DNA of 64,000 nucleotides from Bedellia somnulentella (Eukaryota > Arthropoda > Insecta > Lepidoptera > Bedelliidae). The stretch spans positions 13,206,001 through 13,270,000 of the forward strand of contig OY755187.1 in assembly GCA_963576735.1 (NCBI GenBank). Reading direction: 5' to 3'. Position numbers and translations under genes: made by a program. This document shows positions 1-11,963 of the stretch, piece after piece (position 1 is the first letter of the stretch; each line of letters begins with the position of its first letter). A model generated the notes under the pieces. The model was not told where the DNA came from. It did not search any database and worked only from the letters and a program-made list of their open reading frames with translations.

Positions 1-464
1 TTTTATTTTATTATGATAGACAATGTTATTGTAGTAGTTTTAAGATGTGTCGAAAAAAAATATATCCATAATTTTAATGTTTAAAAATTTGCACGCCTTA
101 CTGGCAGTACATGCATAGGCCTTTATTTTATACACCACCATTTATACTCATGTATTGGCAAATAAATGTTTTTTTTATTATTTTTTTTAATATATTTAAT
201 AATAAACTCAAATCCAATTTTTTTTAAATCTTGGGTTGGTAGATTTTAAAAAGTTAGGTATATTGTATATATTTGTATTTACTATATTATATAATTATGT
301 ATATACATGTATATTTATTAAGATATTGTATAGTATATTTGATATAATAATTATTATATATATATATATATATAATTAATATACAGCTTGTAAATAAGTT
401 GTGTTTAAGTTGCTGATAAACTTGACCATAATGTTTTAAAGAGTTGTCTATTTGTTCCTCACCA
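1..464. other. AT-rich non-coding stretch
   Basis: No open frame or RNA gene is visible. The stretch is very AT-rich, with a short (TA)n run near 355-375. Confidence 0.6.
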
Positions 465-600
465 TAAAGGTTGACTGGAAGTAATCACGTTAAGGCGATA
501 AGTCCGCCTTTGTGTACATATACTGTTGTACCTATTCTATAATATACTGTTTGTGTGTTGTTTTTTATGCAATAAAGTGTTTAAATAGTAAATAATACAT
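465..600 (+). repeat. Possible LINE 3' tail
   Basis: The segment has the pattern GCGATAAGTCCGCCTTTGTG, then a T-rich stretch and an AATAAA-like signal (caataaagtg). This resembles the 3' end of lepidopteran LINEs as I recall them. No reverse transcriptase coding sequence precedes it, so it would be a strongly 5'-truncated copy. The family is not certain. Confidence 0.35.
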
Positions 601-983
601 TCAGTTGGGCGAAGGCAAGTCATCTTACATAAGAAATTAGTCTACAAAAACGTAGTTGCGTGGGAAATCTAGGCAAGCATAGAAAAATGATTGTGCGTGT
701 GTGCACAATGAACACATAATTTATAGCTTCTTCTATAGCTAGTTTTCCACGAGTTCTAAGTTATTTTCCGCATTCTCACCTTTACTTGACGTATTGGTTG
801 ACATGTGATTGAAATGTACTAGGGAATTCGCCAAAGCAATATTATATTTTACTCATATTTTTTTTCTATAGATTATACTTTTTGCCATACGTATAATCAC
901 GGCTATTAATCCCAAAACGGGATAGCTAGACATTTTTAATGTGTAATACCTCAACCACTTTTGGAATTTGTTTCAACAATAAC
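601..983. other. Non-coding, nothing recognised
   Basis: AT-rich spacer without a convincing ORF, repeat boundary or RNA gene. Confidence 0.5.
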
Positions 984-994
984 TGTACTATATA

Positions 995-1354
995 TAGACA
1001 ACCGTAATAGCTCAATGGGTAGAACACCGGTTATCGTGCAAACGACTAGTGTTCAAATCCCGGATCGGGCCTACACCAATTTGTCTTTTCTAGAGACATA
1101 TGTATGGTTAATTTATCTTGGTTGTTAACGGTGAGGGAAAATATCGTGAGGAAACCAACATGGCTGAGTTGTACTTAGTCATGTGACAGTGTATTTGTAA
1201 AAAACGGCGATAGGCCTGGCCCCTATCACGTGAGTACATTGTCCATGTAAAGCGTGGGTACTCTGAACACCAGGTGCAAAGTCAAGTGATGAAGTATTAG
1301 TACCTCTGCCAACCCCTTCGGGGATATTCCGCGAGAACGTTTGTGTTTGTTTTG
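995..1354 (+). mobile_element. tRNA-derived SINE, full-length copy
   Basis: This 360-bp copy has a tRNA-like head with an A-box-like segment (TAATAGCTCAATGGGTAGAA) and a B-box-like segment (GTTCAAATCCC). A conserved body follows, and a 3' part contains CCCCTTCGGGGATA. It is flanked by the 11-bp direct repeat TGTACTATATA (984-994 and 1355-1365), which marks it as an inserted retroelement. It has no coding capacity and would depend on a LINE for movement. Related copies lie at 2595-2890 (minus), 20336-20697, and split at 39682-39703 plus 45953-46312. Confidence 0.85.
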
Positions 1355-1365
1355 TGTACTATATA

Positions 1366-2296
1366 AAAACTTGATGGAAAACGTTTTAAACAGCTGGAGT
1401 CCGAAGTAGGAAGAATAAAATTGCAATTTTAAGACGAATGGTGAAAAAAGCGAGATAATTTTTAGTGCGATCGTAAATACGTGCGATCAAATGTTTCTAC
1501 TTACCCTGATGGAAATTAATGGCGTGAATTTAAGATACATGACATCCTAAGCTCTACGAAACAAATATAGTAATTAATAAAATAAAAGTATTTCTTAAGA
1601 ACCAAAAATATATTTTATTATGACATACCTATATATAGCATTGAGAGCTGTGTGTTGTCGGTTTAGAATAGCACTAAACTATTATACTAAATATATGATA
1701 TATAACGACGCGTGGTGCAATATAGATGTAGGTAGAGATGCTATGCTGTAACACTCATGACATGACAATTCGGGTAGTTTGGAAAAAAAATATTCATAAA
1801 TCAAAATATATCTATACTTTGTTATAATTTGTGTCATTATCTAGCATTCTGCCAAATTTCACTCATTTATATTATGTACCTTTTTCCTTAAATACACAAA
1901 CATCCAAACATTAAAACTTTCACATTTATAATATTTATAGGATAAGAAACAAGAAAACAAGTATTTACTCTACAAAATTCGTAATTATATTGCGCTTGTC
2001 TTTACGACTATTCCGGTACAACTAAAACAGATAAAGGGCAATTTATAACAATCATCTCGACATTAAAGGAGCTACTATAAACGTAAAGTATTATAAGGAT
2101 AAAAGAAATATGAACAGAAGTTGACCTTTTCTTTCTTTTAGTCATTTTCTTAGAGTTTTTGTATATAGTGGCTTAGTTTTTTTTATTTTTATTAAAAATA
2201 TTGCAGTATCATCTGTTAATACTTATTTAAGTATTTCCTTAATAGACAAAAAAATTCAATGCGATTTCTTTTCGTATTGAAATACTTTATTAGTGG
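1366..2296. other. Non-coding spacer with a small repeat scrap
   Basis: No coding region is seen. Near 1650-1680 a scrap matches the head of the RTE-like short element found complete at 14754-15009 (pattern TTAGAATAGCACTA). Confidence 0.5.
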
Positions 2297-2500
2297 CGTT
2301 GACTTAGAATAGCACTAACTCGTTTATTCTACAGGGTGGTTTACGAGTCAACTCGAGTCGAGTCGAAATGTATTGAAGCTTTTTAAGTGGTTGTTGTATG
2401 ATAAGATTGGGGCAGACATCTAACTCCAAGCTTCCTCTATTTTGAAATGTTTTTCTTACTCAACTTCCAAAAGTGTCTAAGAAATTATAATTATAATGCT
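2297..2500 (+). repeat. Diverged copy of the RTE-like short element
   Basis: It shares with the 14754-15009 element, in the same order, the head TTAGAATAGCACTA, a middle GCTTTTTAAG...GATG-like stretch and a late TTCCAAAAGTG motif. It is strongly diverged and lacks the 3' tetranucleotide tail. Confidence 0.5.
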
Positions 2501-2594
2501 CTGACAGTTTTTGATGTGTAATTCAAAAACACTCCGTAATGAAGGTTACACATACACTGAATCTCAACTAAACGCCAATATTAAAACGCCAAAT

Positions 2595-2890
2595 ATCCCC
2601 CAGAAGAATGGCAGAGGTACTTATACTTATGAACATCACGCGATATTTTCATCCGGTGTTCAGAGTATCCACGTTTTGCTTGGACAGTGAACTCACTGAT
2701 AGGGGGCAGTACAACTTAGCCGTTTGGATTCTCTTGCGATGTTTTCCCACACCGTTAACAACCATGATAAACTTACCACCTATATGACTTTAAAAAAGAC
2801 AAATTAGTGTAGGCCCGACGCGGGATTTGAAAACATGCCGGTCTGCATGATAGGCGGGTGTTCTGACCATTGAACTATTGCGGTTTTTAT
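2595..2890 (-). mobile_element. tRNA-derived SINE, diverged, minus strand
   Basis: Read on the minus strand it carries the same order of motifs as the 995-1354 SINE: A-box-like head, B-box-like GTTTTCAAATCCCGC, the GGCCTACAC block, the GTTAACGGTG block and the terminal TACCTCTGCCATTC. Many substitutions and small deletions suggest an old copy. Confidence 0.7.
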
Positions 2891-3377
2891 GATACTGAGC
2901 TTATTGTACATACGCACAAATTTACTGCTATATGCGTACTTCCCTTGCTTTAAATAATAAAGTAATAATATAAAGCAATTTTCTGAATTTAAGTTCTATT
3001 TCGTACATACTAAAATAACTTTTGAGAGTTAATCATCAACATTCTTTAAGAAACCTGTGAGTTTTAGGTGAGATTACCATATCATTCTTATATCAAGAAA
3101 AACTTATATATTTTTCAAGCATACATTATTACGGGTGCTCACAACGCTCAATTACTTTAAAATGGAGCGCGAAGTTTGCGAGCCTTTGCATTTTTAACAA
3201 ACCAGGGTCAAATGCGTGCGTGTTTTTATAACGAAATCAAATCATTCAAATAATGTTACGAGGCAAAATATGTAAAATATATCATGTTTTGTTTCCCAAA
3301 TATTTGTACAAATTTGCTACAATAATATTTTACATGATCAAGTCTGAATAAAAATAAACTATAATACTTCCATATAG
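2891..3377. other. Non-coding, nothing recognised
   Basis: AT-rich sequence; no gene or repeat boundary could be supported. Confidence 0.5.
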
Positions 3378-3412
3378 ACGACGTGATAGCTCAATGGGTA
3401 GAACACCGCGTG
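3378..3412 (+). repeat. SINE head fragment
   Basis: The first ~35 bp of the same SINE type (GACGACGTGATAGCTCAATG then GGTAGAACACC). It is broken off where a minus-strand RTE fragment begins. The same GACGACG head occurs at 39682-39703. Confidence 0.6.
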
Positions 3413-3905
3413 TTGTGAAACTTCTTTTCCCTTTTGTTTCGTCTCGTTCACACATAGAAAATCTAGTTTTCTTTCATTCATAATCATACATACTTCCTCT
3501 AATTTATTTTGCATTCCTCCACACACATTCATCGTAGCAAAGCGGGTCTCTCTAGCCCACTTTTCGCCCCGTAAGAAACCATGGCGTGATGAGTGGGGAG
3601 CTACATCGCCGCCTCCGTGTTTATTTTTAGTTGAACACATTTTGGCCCCACGATTAGTAAGGGAAATAAACTGTCCACCTAGCCAGAGCCCCGCTTGACT
3701 AGGTAAGGTTATTTAGTACCCGAAGTGCACCAGGCTCCGGCACGCTAGCGTCCAGGCTCACCCCTGGCCACGCATCCATCGCCACGGCAGAGCTTAGATT
3801 GGTTTAAGGGCGAAGATGGTAAAAGCCCTATTCCCTTAGTCGACTCCTACGAAACACTCACGGGAAGAGTTGGGATAGTGCTATTCTATGCCGACATTAC
3901 ACCTT
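3413..3905 (-). mobile_element. RTE-type LINE, 5' end only
   Basis: On the minus strand this begins with a leader (3905 down to 3641), then an ORF start at 3640. The ORF reads into the opening strand of an AP-endonuclease-like domain, with the pattern RFATMNVCGG followed by VNETKQKG (the N and E positions of EEP endonucleases). The frame is lost after about 75 residues at 3413. Keeping the 5' end and losing the rest is unusual, because LINE copies are normally 5'-truncated. The leader's first ~90 bases resemble the head of the short elements at 13922, 14754, 31378 and 46615. Confidence 0.65.
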
Positions 3906-6048
3906 AATATATATTAATAATAATCATATTCCACATTGAGGAACGAATGCAAGAAGCTACATTCAGGTGTCTACTAGGCTGCAACACTTTACCCTTTTTA
4001 AATATTTAGTACTTTTCATATTGTACGCATTATGTTAAGAAGTATTAATTTTAACTAATCTCATTCATTTCAATTAAATCTCAAGCGAATTCACATGAAG
4101 GCTTTATATAGCGTCTTTCACCAAGTTCTTTGAGAGTTAGTCTCTTAAACAACTAAAAATTCATATTATATATCAATTTATTTTTTTGTATTCGCTACCT
4201 CCTAGACATAAGTTTATCACCAATATTAGTCGCTACAGTTTAATCTAAAGCTTACTTAACTCTACACACATACATAAAAACTGCTGTAGCGGTGACGCGT
4301 TTATTCGCCGAAACTAAAAAGAAATACAAAAAATGGGCTGAGAACGCGTCACGCGTAGCAGATACGGAGGTCGGATTGGTCGAGATCGGAGTCAAGGCGT
4401 ACTGTTTGGGCAATAAGGCTGGGTGATTGCCCAACCACGTAAGCGGACATTCGACGCAATCAGACGAGAATCATAGCAAGAAACTGAGACATGTACCTAC
4501 AAGGTCCCTGTTGAAGAGATTAAGGTAAAGGGTTTTAATTTATAATGGGAGCTTTGGAGCAGTTAATCAATCAGAAACTTCAAATGAAAGAAAACGGTTT
4601 TTAATTTTTAATAGGGGCCTCTTAGGAGCGTCCGAGTGGGTTGGGGTGTTTCAAAGCACTTTTCATTCAATTATTATCCTATCCTATATTATAAGATACG
4701 CAGTTTCTGTATGGCAAAGCGAATAGTTGTTTCTTTGAGTAAATTATGTTCTCTCTGCCTGCTCCTGCTCTGCCCTCAGCAAAATGTAACGCATAAATAT
4801 GTATTCCAAAAAACATTACAAAAGTATTACAAATTATTCTTGAAAAATAATTATTTTGTCCATTATTAAAATTGAAAGTATAAGGGAATTGAATCAAGGC
4901 GAGCACTTATGTATATTAATTCAAAAAAATACTTGGTACAAATTCAAACAACAAGACTAAAATATGCGTGAAAATCTCATGTAATATTCATAACGCCTCG
5001 TCCTAAAGAAGCAGCTTATCATTATCGAGATGTCTTTACACTCCATAACATTGACCTAGTTCCACGAACTTGAGCGTTATTGGATATTTTCATTTTGAAA
5101 ATAAGTTTTTATTTTGTGGAGTATGTTTCGTAGATTTATTTTAGTGTTAATGAAGAAATGTTGGCAGTGTATTATTTTGCGCATTTTTAAGTGATTACTA
5201 GTCCACGTAGCCACGAGACCCATTACCATTCATCCTATATTTATACAAAAAAAATCAAAATGACTGTTTTTTTTTTAGAATTCGGTGCGATGTGTATTTA
5301 CTTTTCTGCCCTGGCAAAGTTAGATCAGTTTGTTAGTATGATATTCACTACGTAATATGATCCGTTAGCAAAAACTTGATACCATTGGGACCCCATCAAT
5401 CAAACAGACAAGATATCCGTACGGTTCTCAATATTTTATCTAAGAATACATGTCACTCTTTCATAATAATTGATGATGGAGTAACAAAATATAATAATAC
5501 GATACATATTTCGGAGAAGTGAAGTAACCCGTTACGAGTTAAGAATTTTCTATAATTAATGTCTCAGAGACATTCACCTGTAAGGTATAATATGTGAAAG
5601 GATATGAAAGATTAAGCAATTTTGCCGCGCTGTCATGCTAAAGTAGAAAATAGCTAAGATTTTGTGAGTTTGTCCTTGAAAATAGAATAGATATAGCTGA
5701 TATATGAATAGAAAGAGATTTTAAAATGGATTAAGGTCATGTAAAATTCTCGTCGGTATAGAGCAATAGAAATTTACCAGGCACTTTTTTTGAGTGGGAT
5801 ATAATAAAGGAGGGTAAAAAAATTGTGAGCCCCAAATAACCCAAAGTTCATAACATGCGGAAGGGATGTTATTCCTATCCTACACAGCTATAATTGCTTA
5901 ATAATATATTTAACATGATACTGTACAATGATGTATTTATAATAATGGACAGACGCAATTTTGTATAATTATTAGTATGTAGATAATAGAGATATTAATA
6001 AGTAAGTCAATCAAAAATAGTCCTTATACCGTAGCCAACAAAGTCCAT
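3906..6048. other. Long non-coding stretch
   Basis: About 2.1 kb with no convincing ORF, RNA gene or repeat boundary. The short ORFs at 4252-4906 lack recognisable motifs and look accidental. The part nearest 6048 would be 3' UTR if the exon call at 6049-6131 is right. Confidence 0.45.
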
Positions 6049-6131
6049 CTACTTTCCAAAATCCTGGAGTAATTGCAAGTCAGCCGGATCCTCGCCGTAG
6101 TCAGGAGAATTAATTTCGACGTCGTCGTCTC
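6049..6131 (-). CDS. Possible terminal exon of a host gene
   Basis: On the minus strand a pyrimidine-rich stretch ending in TTTTCCTTACAG is followed by an open segment: two bases completing a split codon, then 26 codons and a TAG stop at 6049-6051. The encoded tail is acidic (it begins DDDVEINSPDYGEDP and ends in LLQDFGK) with balanced codon use, unlike the surrounding AT-rich DNA. This is what a last coding exon looks like. I cannot name the gene, and no upstream exon is visible in the window. It could also be a chance splice-site and ORF combination or an exon carried in by an element. Confidence 0.35.
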
Positions 6132-6509
6132 CTGTAAGGAAAATAATTATGATCACATTTTGTGGCGTTCATTTTCATTTAGTTGCTATATATACAACAA
6201 TGTCTTCCTAGTTGCCTATATCCACAAGAGAAACCATATGCAAACCCTCCAGTTTACACCATGAGGGGAACCGGTCCTGGTGGCAGGAGAGAGTCATGAT
6301 ACAGAGTCTGACGGATGGACTATCTGAAGTAATTCTTCCGTTAAATGGGCCAGGTTTATGACATCCCGCGAATGGGTGATGACCCCTTTCATGAAAGACA
6401 GCATTCGAAGGATGCAGCAAGAACTCATTGAAAATCGAAATGCGTCCAGGAACAATCGGGGAGTTTCTATCTAAACATAGTATTGACTGATTTCGATTAA
6501 TTTCCATTT
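6132..6509. other. Non-coding, nothing firm
   Basis: No supported gene. If 6049-6131 is an exon, this is intron or element-flanking sequence. Confidence 0.4.
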
Positions 6510-6873
6510 AGTTCCACCACCATTAAGGATCACTCAAACCGACTCGACATTCTGGAACAATACAATAGGCAAGATAATATAGACATAAATGGTGTCCCTG
6601 AGAACAACTCCGAAAATACTTTAATCACTATAATACAATTAGGTAAAGTGGTTACCAGCACTATTAAAGAATCGGATATATTATCTTACACACGGATTTG
6701 CAAAATTGATCCTTCCACTAGTAGACCTAGAGCGATTGTCCTTAGATTGGGCAGTACCCGTATTCGCGACGAGTTTCTCACGGCGGTAGCTAAATTTAAC
6801 CGATCAAACCCCAAGGTGAAAGTAAACTCCCATCATCTCGGATATGGAGGTACAATGGCTCAATATATCGGAA
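6510..6873 (+). pseudogene. LINE ORF1, N-terminal part
   Basis: The frame around 6510-6873 encodes an RNA-binding ORF1-type protein of Jockey/CR1-group LINEs. It has a short coiled-coil-like segment (RLDILEQYNRQDN), the motif INGVPE, and an RRM-like stretch with RPRAIVLRLGS and RDEFLTAVAKFN. The protein is 5'-truncated. It is cut at 6873 by the hAT element whose 8-bp duplication ends there, and resumes at 11964 as the ORF1 C-terminus. ORF1 proteins coat LINE RNA; this copy cannot be functional. Confidence 0.75.
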
Positions 6874-7403
6874 TAGTCTTGCGCATTATAGTTCGCGACC
6901 GGGAGCGCTCTTTTTAGTTCGCAATTCTTCAACGAACTAGTTCGCTCTTTTAGTTCGTTAGTTCCCTACTATAGCGAGATCGCCTGGAGCGCTCGCATTG
7001 ACGAACGATTTAATTAAAATAGGTAAAATAAATGAAAATAGCTGTTTGTAAATAATCAACTTATAATCTTTGGAATTTTCACTTGTACATATTAATTTAT
7101 AATTATCTATTTACTAGTTATGGCACGGAAAACCTGGTATCTTTTATACTTACTTTAACATAAATTTAGAAATATTCTTATCATAAGACATAAAAATCTT
7201 AGTTCAGTTTAATAGTAACGCCACAAAATAAAAAAAAAACAGAAAACCAAATTAAATCGTCTTAACAAAATAATACCTAAAATAGGATATATAAAAAACA
7301 TAAAATTTTCTCGAGTGATATCATTCGCCCGCTAGCCTATCAATAAATTGAATGTAATCAGTCTATCCAAATTCTCCTAATAACAAGTTAACTCTCACAG
7401 TAT

Positions 7404-9250
7404 TTACATATTATTATGCAAAAATATTAATTTAGAAACTTTGTTTGCCGATAACAGAGTTCTTCGTTCATTAAGGATTTGTCCCGTCGCTGAAAAAACG
7501 CGCTCGCAGGGTACCGATGTAGCTACTATACAAAATCTTTTTAAACATATGCGTAAACACGAGGATATAAATAACGTCGTTCATGCCACCACCTAAGCGG
7601 ATCTTCTTTACGATTTAGGTATTCTTCATTGAGGTATTTATCAAGTTCGCGAATACCAGCAGCGACTTGGTTATTAGGTCTTATAACCCTATGTAGTTCC
7701 TCGTCATACTCGTCCCATATACTAGTTTTTCTATTTTCATTTCTGGAGTCGCTTGAAGCAGTAACAGGCACCTCAACATTTGGTACCTCTCTTTGAAGTA
7801 ATTGCACTCTGCCAATTTTATTTCTAAGCCCTTGTACTACTACATCAGCTGCTCTTTGGTTTTTGAAACCCCTTTGTCGAAATCGAGGGTCCAGAATAGT
7901 GCACTCAGCATACAAAATATTATTCTCTATATCGTGGAATCTTTCTTCCATGCCTTTTTTCAATACTGACTGCACATCGGTTACTCGTTTATTATTAGAT
8001 GTGTGTTTCTGGAGGAAACTTTTAAGTAAGTTACAAAACACAATAACTTTTGACAATGTAACATTTTTTTCAGCGCTTATTTCTACTGTGATTTCATAGA
8101 ATGGATGAAGTACCGGCAAGACTCCTTCTATTATCTCCCAGTCACTTTCTTTAATAGTTAAGTCAGAGCGTAAAATTGCAACTGTAGCAATCACTGCATC
8201 TTTTATACGTACTATTCGCTGTAGCATATCGTACGTGGAGTTCCAGCGGGTCTTTACGTACTGTTTGAGCTTGAGTACAGGTAGGTTCATTTGTTCTTGT
8301 GTAGCTCTTAATTTCTTTTGACCCTGTGTGCTACGGTTAAAGAACTCGACAATGTTTTTAACTTGAGTTACAACGTCTATTATCTCTGTTATAGCTTTTT
8401 GTACAACACGATTAAGAGAGTGAACAAAACATCCGATGGACCGCCACTCACCAAGTCTGACTGCTGCCAAGATGTTCGACGCATTGTCGCTTACAACAGC
8501 AGAAACTTTGTGCGAAATATGCCATTCAGCCATTACATTTTTTATGAGATTACACAAGTTTTCACTCGTATGACGCTCATCATAATTTATGCATCCAAGT
8601 AATACCGATTGAAGTTTCGTCTCTTCATCTATATAATGGGCTACAATAGCAGTAAAACCTTCATTATTTCTAGATGTCCAACCATCGGTACTGACAGACA
8701 ACGCAGAGACACCTTGTAATTTCTTAAATACTTCGGCTTTTATTTCTTCATGTACCCTCGACATTAAATTTTCCGATAAAGTTTTTCTTGATGGGAGTTG
8801 GTAGCCTGGGCAGTGAGAAACCAATTCGATGAGTTTTCGCATTTCTATTTCTTCTACTATTCGTAAAGCGTGATGTCCTTTGGCAACCATCTTGACAACT
8901 TGTTTGTCTATTTGTTCAACCTTTCGGATTGGTGGTGGTCTACGAAAGTATTGATTCATTGTTCGTTGGGATTCTGCTACGTTTGAAGAAGACGAAATAA
9001 TGAAATCTGAATCTGATGTTGATTGGTTAGGTTGAACTGTATTTAAATCTGATATTTTTGGCGGTTGTCGTTCAACTATTAATGGAATCAAAGCGTGTTT
9101 TGTTTTCATATGCCGAGTTAAATTACCGTTTGAGCCCCCTGCTATACTTATAAACGTCGAGCAATGCTTGCATTTTGCTTTTTTTGTATCATCTTCTTTC
9201 GTGAAATGTGTCCACAAAGAACTATGTTTCCTTTTGTTTTCTAATGGCAT
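7404..9250 (-). pseudogene. hAT transposase with BED zinc finger, one frameshift
   Basis: The open frame runs from 9250 to 7541 (569 residues). The N-terminus is a BED-type zinc finger, with C-x2-C in KCKHCS and H-x4-H in RHMKTKH. The RNase-H-like core shows a first Asp in STDGWTS and a second in VVSDNASN. The RW-containing stretch TRWNSTYDML is typical of hAT. The stop at 7541 is premature: a one-base shift nearby restores the hAT C-terminal dimerisation motif (PCERVFS, then NERRTLLS), which ends at 7404. The gene would otherwise be complete, so this copy was probably active recently. It lies antisense inside the element at 6874-11955. Confidence 0.85.
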
Positions 9251-9284
9251 ATTTGTAAGTTACGAATGATAATCTGAAACAAAC

Positions 9285-9425
9285 ACAATGGACCTGACAA
9301 ACGTTTTTTATTTTATACGTCAAATAATCTACAAAAAGTTACGAGAAAAACTATGTCTTTACTTTTTTCATTATTTAAAAAAATTGCTGATATATTTAGG
9401 TTCTAAGTGCGCATTTTCGGCCGTT
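9285..9425 (-). repeat. Dispersed repeat shared with 39500-39645
   Basis: Reverse-complemented, this segment aligns with 39500-39645: GCGCACTT(T/A)GAACCTAAATAT, a TTTTTCTCGTA block, then ACGTATAAAATAAAAAACGTT and GGTCAGGTCC or equivalent. The family was not recognised. Here it sits just upstream of the hAT transposase start and might be hAT sequence; at 39.5 kb it lies just before the interrupted SINE. Confidence 0.6.
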
Positions 9426-9473
9426 TTATTACTCACATTTTATTACTCTTACAAATAAATAAAGAAAAGTAAA

Positions 9474-9990
9474 ATTTCGACACCACCGGGAAAGAAAACA
9501 AAAGAAAAATAATCTTTCCTTTATTTATTGGTATTACATACATACTCACGCTGTTAATTCCCATTGGGGTAGGCAGAGACTATCGATCGCCACTTTGTAC
9601 GATCCTGGTAAACCTCTCTAGCTTAGTCTACACCCATCAACCTTTTCATACATGCTCTTTTATTCTACATACTTTGGACGCCTTCCTTTTTGAGCACACT
9701 CTCAATATGGTCCAAGTGTGTCCTCCGTGGCTGTCCTCTACTAACATTACCTTCCACACTAGCTCTTTAGATACCTTTTACCAATTTTGTATCATCCATC
9801 CTCTCGATGTGCCCAAACCATCTCAACATCCCTTTTTCTATATTACTTACAATATCATCTTTTACGCCACACCTTTCTCGAATCACGTCATTCCTCACAC
9901 GATCACATTATTAGTAATATGTATTAAATATTGTATAGAAATATTAGTATTAAATGTTCATGAGGTTTTCACGAACAAAAACATTTAAAT
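9474..9990 (-). pseudogene. RTE LINE reverse transcriptase, C-terminal fragment
   Basis: On the minus strand about 9905-9540 encodes the end of an RTE-type ORF, with recognisable blocks EKGMLRWFGHIERMD, RGQPRRTHLD and NKRACMKRLM, broken by stop codons. These blocks follow the RT domain in RTE elements. SINE-tail-like sequence (catgaggttttcacgaac) lies near 9958-9978. It is inserted in the hAT element and is non-functional. Confidence 0.7.
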
Positions 9991-10534
9991 TTCATTACCC
10001 TAGTGAAGTAGAGGTAGTGCTATTCTGAGCCGATAGTACACAGATAATATAAAACAAATACCAAAAACTATAATCCTCCATGCCATTAAGTTATTCTCAA
10101 TTTCTATAAGTTGTTGAAAGTTGTTACTTCGGCTATCGCGCAGGAAGTATTTGTAACAATTAAACTCTCAAAACTTTCACCCAGTTACCCCCGTAGGGTT
10201 CAAAAAAAGTAGCTATTATTTATGTTACTTTATTGTAAACAAGTATATAAAAAGAATAAATAAAGAAACAATCGCACCATTCCCACGGACTGACTTCGCG
10301 CAGTGGCAATGATCGACCGGCTCACGGGTTTAGACGTAAAATTAAAAAGCGCGCGAAATCTGAAGAATTGAAAACGGGGTTGAACTTCTCGAGGTCGCTA
10401 CTTCGGAAATACTGTCATGTATTGACGTGAAATAAAAACGATTGTAATATAAATGATATAAACTAAAGTTTCAAGTGCATTTGGTACAGATATTTTGATT
10501 TATTTGTGTTCTCCATTACGCTCTATTTAATTGA
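9991..10534. other. Non-coding interior of the hAT element
   Basis: No coding region. A minus-strand scrap of the RTE-like head (revcomp TCGGCTCAGAATAGCAC) lies near 10016-10042. The rest is unassigned, with GC-richer patches around 10280-10390. Confidence 0.45.
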
Positions 10535-11654
10535 AATATATAATAATAATAATAAAACTCTTTATTGCACATTACAAAATAAAAACAACAATTACAAAAA
10601 AGATCGGTATAAAAGCCAAAGTACAACTGGCGGTCTTATCACTAAGAGCGATCTCTTCCAGACAACCCATTAATGGAAAGATTTGCTGGATTAAAAACAT
10701 GTTCGGTAGATGTCCAATAAATTAAACTGATTTGCTTAAAAACTAAAAATTATTCATCAAACTATTATCTATCTATTTTAAGTATTACTAAATATTTATT
10801 AAGTTCTAATACACTTACAGATACAGATAGTATTCCATAAAATAAATAATATTCAATAAATACAATACATTTGCAATATATATAAAGATTTTTAAATAAA
10901 ATACATATATACATTTTACGACATAATATATAATAGAATATATAAACTTTTGTATGCAACACAAATAATATTATAATGTTTCGGAGAGGAAGTGTTTTTT
11001 TACCATTTTCTTGAAAATAGGGAGAGACTTGGCTAATCGCACCTCTACAGGAAGACCGTTCCATAGTTGTACAGCCTGGACGGTAAAGGAGGAACTGTAA
11101 AAATTGGTGGAATGGGAAGGGGTACTCAACAAAAGATTGTGGTAAGAACGCAGATTGAGGTCATGTGAAGAGTGAAGGAATTGGAAACGCTCTTTAAGGT
11201 AGGAGGGGGTGGCAGGATTAAACAAGATAGAGTACAGGAGAGACAGAGTATGTGCATTCCGGCGGAGACGAATTGGAAGCCACTGAAGTTTATTGCGATA
11301 CGCAGAGACATGGTCATATTTACGCAGTCCGAAAATAAATCTAATACATAAGTTTTGTAAGCGCTCAAGTTTGTTCAGTTGATCTTCAGTTAGATCGAGA
11401 TAGCAGGTGTCAGCATAATCAAGAATAGGTAGTAGAAGAGATTGGGCTAACGCAGTTTTGGTAGCAGTAGGGAGAAAGTTACGTAGCCTCCTGAGGGACC
11501 CTGCTGACGCAAACAGCCTCCGGCTTACTAATTCCAGTTGCGGTACCCAAGATAAGGTGCTATCTATCATCACACCAAGGTTTTTTACAGCAGCGCTGAA
11601 AGGAATGGATGTGCCATCAAATAAAACAGGCATATATATATACATAACAAACAC
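10535..11654 (-). mobile_element. 5'-truncated LINE, minus strand, inside the hAT
   Basis: The coding part, 11654 down to 10971, is open for 227 residues. It is the C-terminal region of a non-LTR reverse transcriptase ORF: VKNLGVMIDSTLSW (thumb entry), then LLLPILDYADTCYLD, LERLQNLCIRFIFGLRK and WNGLPVEVR. A ~430-base AT-rich 3' UTR follows and ends in a (TTA)n-like tail at about 10537-10553. Catalytic RT motifs and the endonuclease are absent. ATATATA-like sequence flanks both sides, but the AT-rich context makes the duplication uncertain. Confidence 0.8.
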
Positions 11655-11963
11655 AATAAAACAAATAAAAAAAAGTTATAAATTACAATATAACTACTTT
11701 ATATTTCAATTAATAAACCAAATAATCAATTATAAAATGTATTTACCTGTTATCAACAATTTTTAATACGAGTGTCTCCACCAAATCACCGAACGCCGCC
11801 AAAATTATGCCGCGCTCATTCATATCCCGCGCGCTCGTCGCCGCCAAATGAACGAACTAAAAATCTAATGATCGACGGGTCTGCAAACTAGTTCGCTCAG
11901 TTCGTTCACAAGATCGCTCTTCTGACCTAGGTCGTTCGCGAACTACACAAGACTATATCGGAA

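Larger units (their letters stand above)
6874..11955 (-). mobile_element. hAT-superfamily DNA transposon, 5.1 kb, nested
   Basis: Both ends carry short inverted repeats (TAGTCTTGYGYA at 6874 and its complement ending CAAGACTA at 11955). Further inside, both ends are rich in related GTTCGCGA/AGTTCG motifs. The element is flanked by a perfect 8-bp direct repeat TATCGGAA (6866-6873 and 11956-11963), the target-duplication length of hAT elements. Joining the flanks rejoins a LINE ORF1. The internal gene is a minus-strand hAT transposase (7404-9250). Two later insertions enlarge the element: an RTE fragment (9540-9905) and a LINE (about 10535-11654). Confidence 0.88.
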
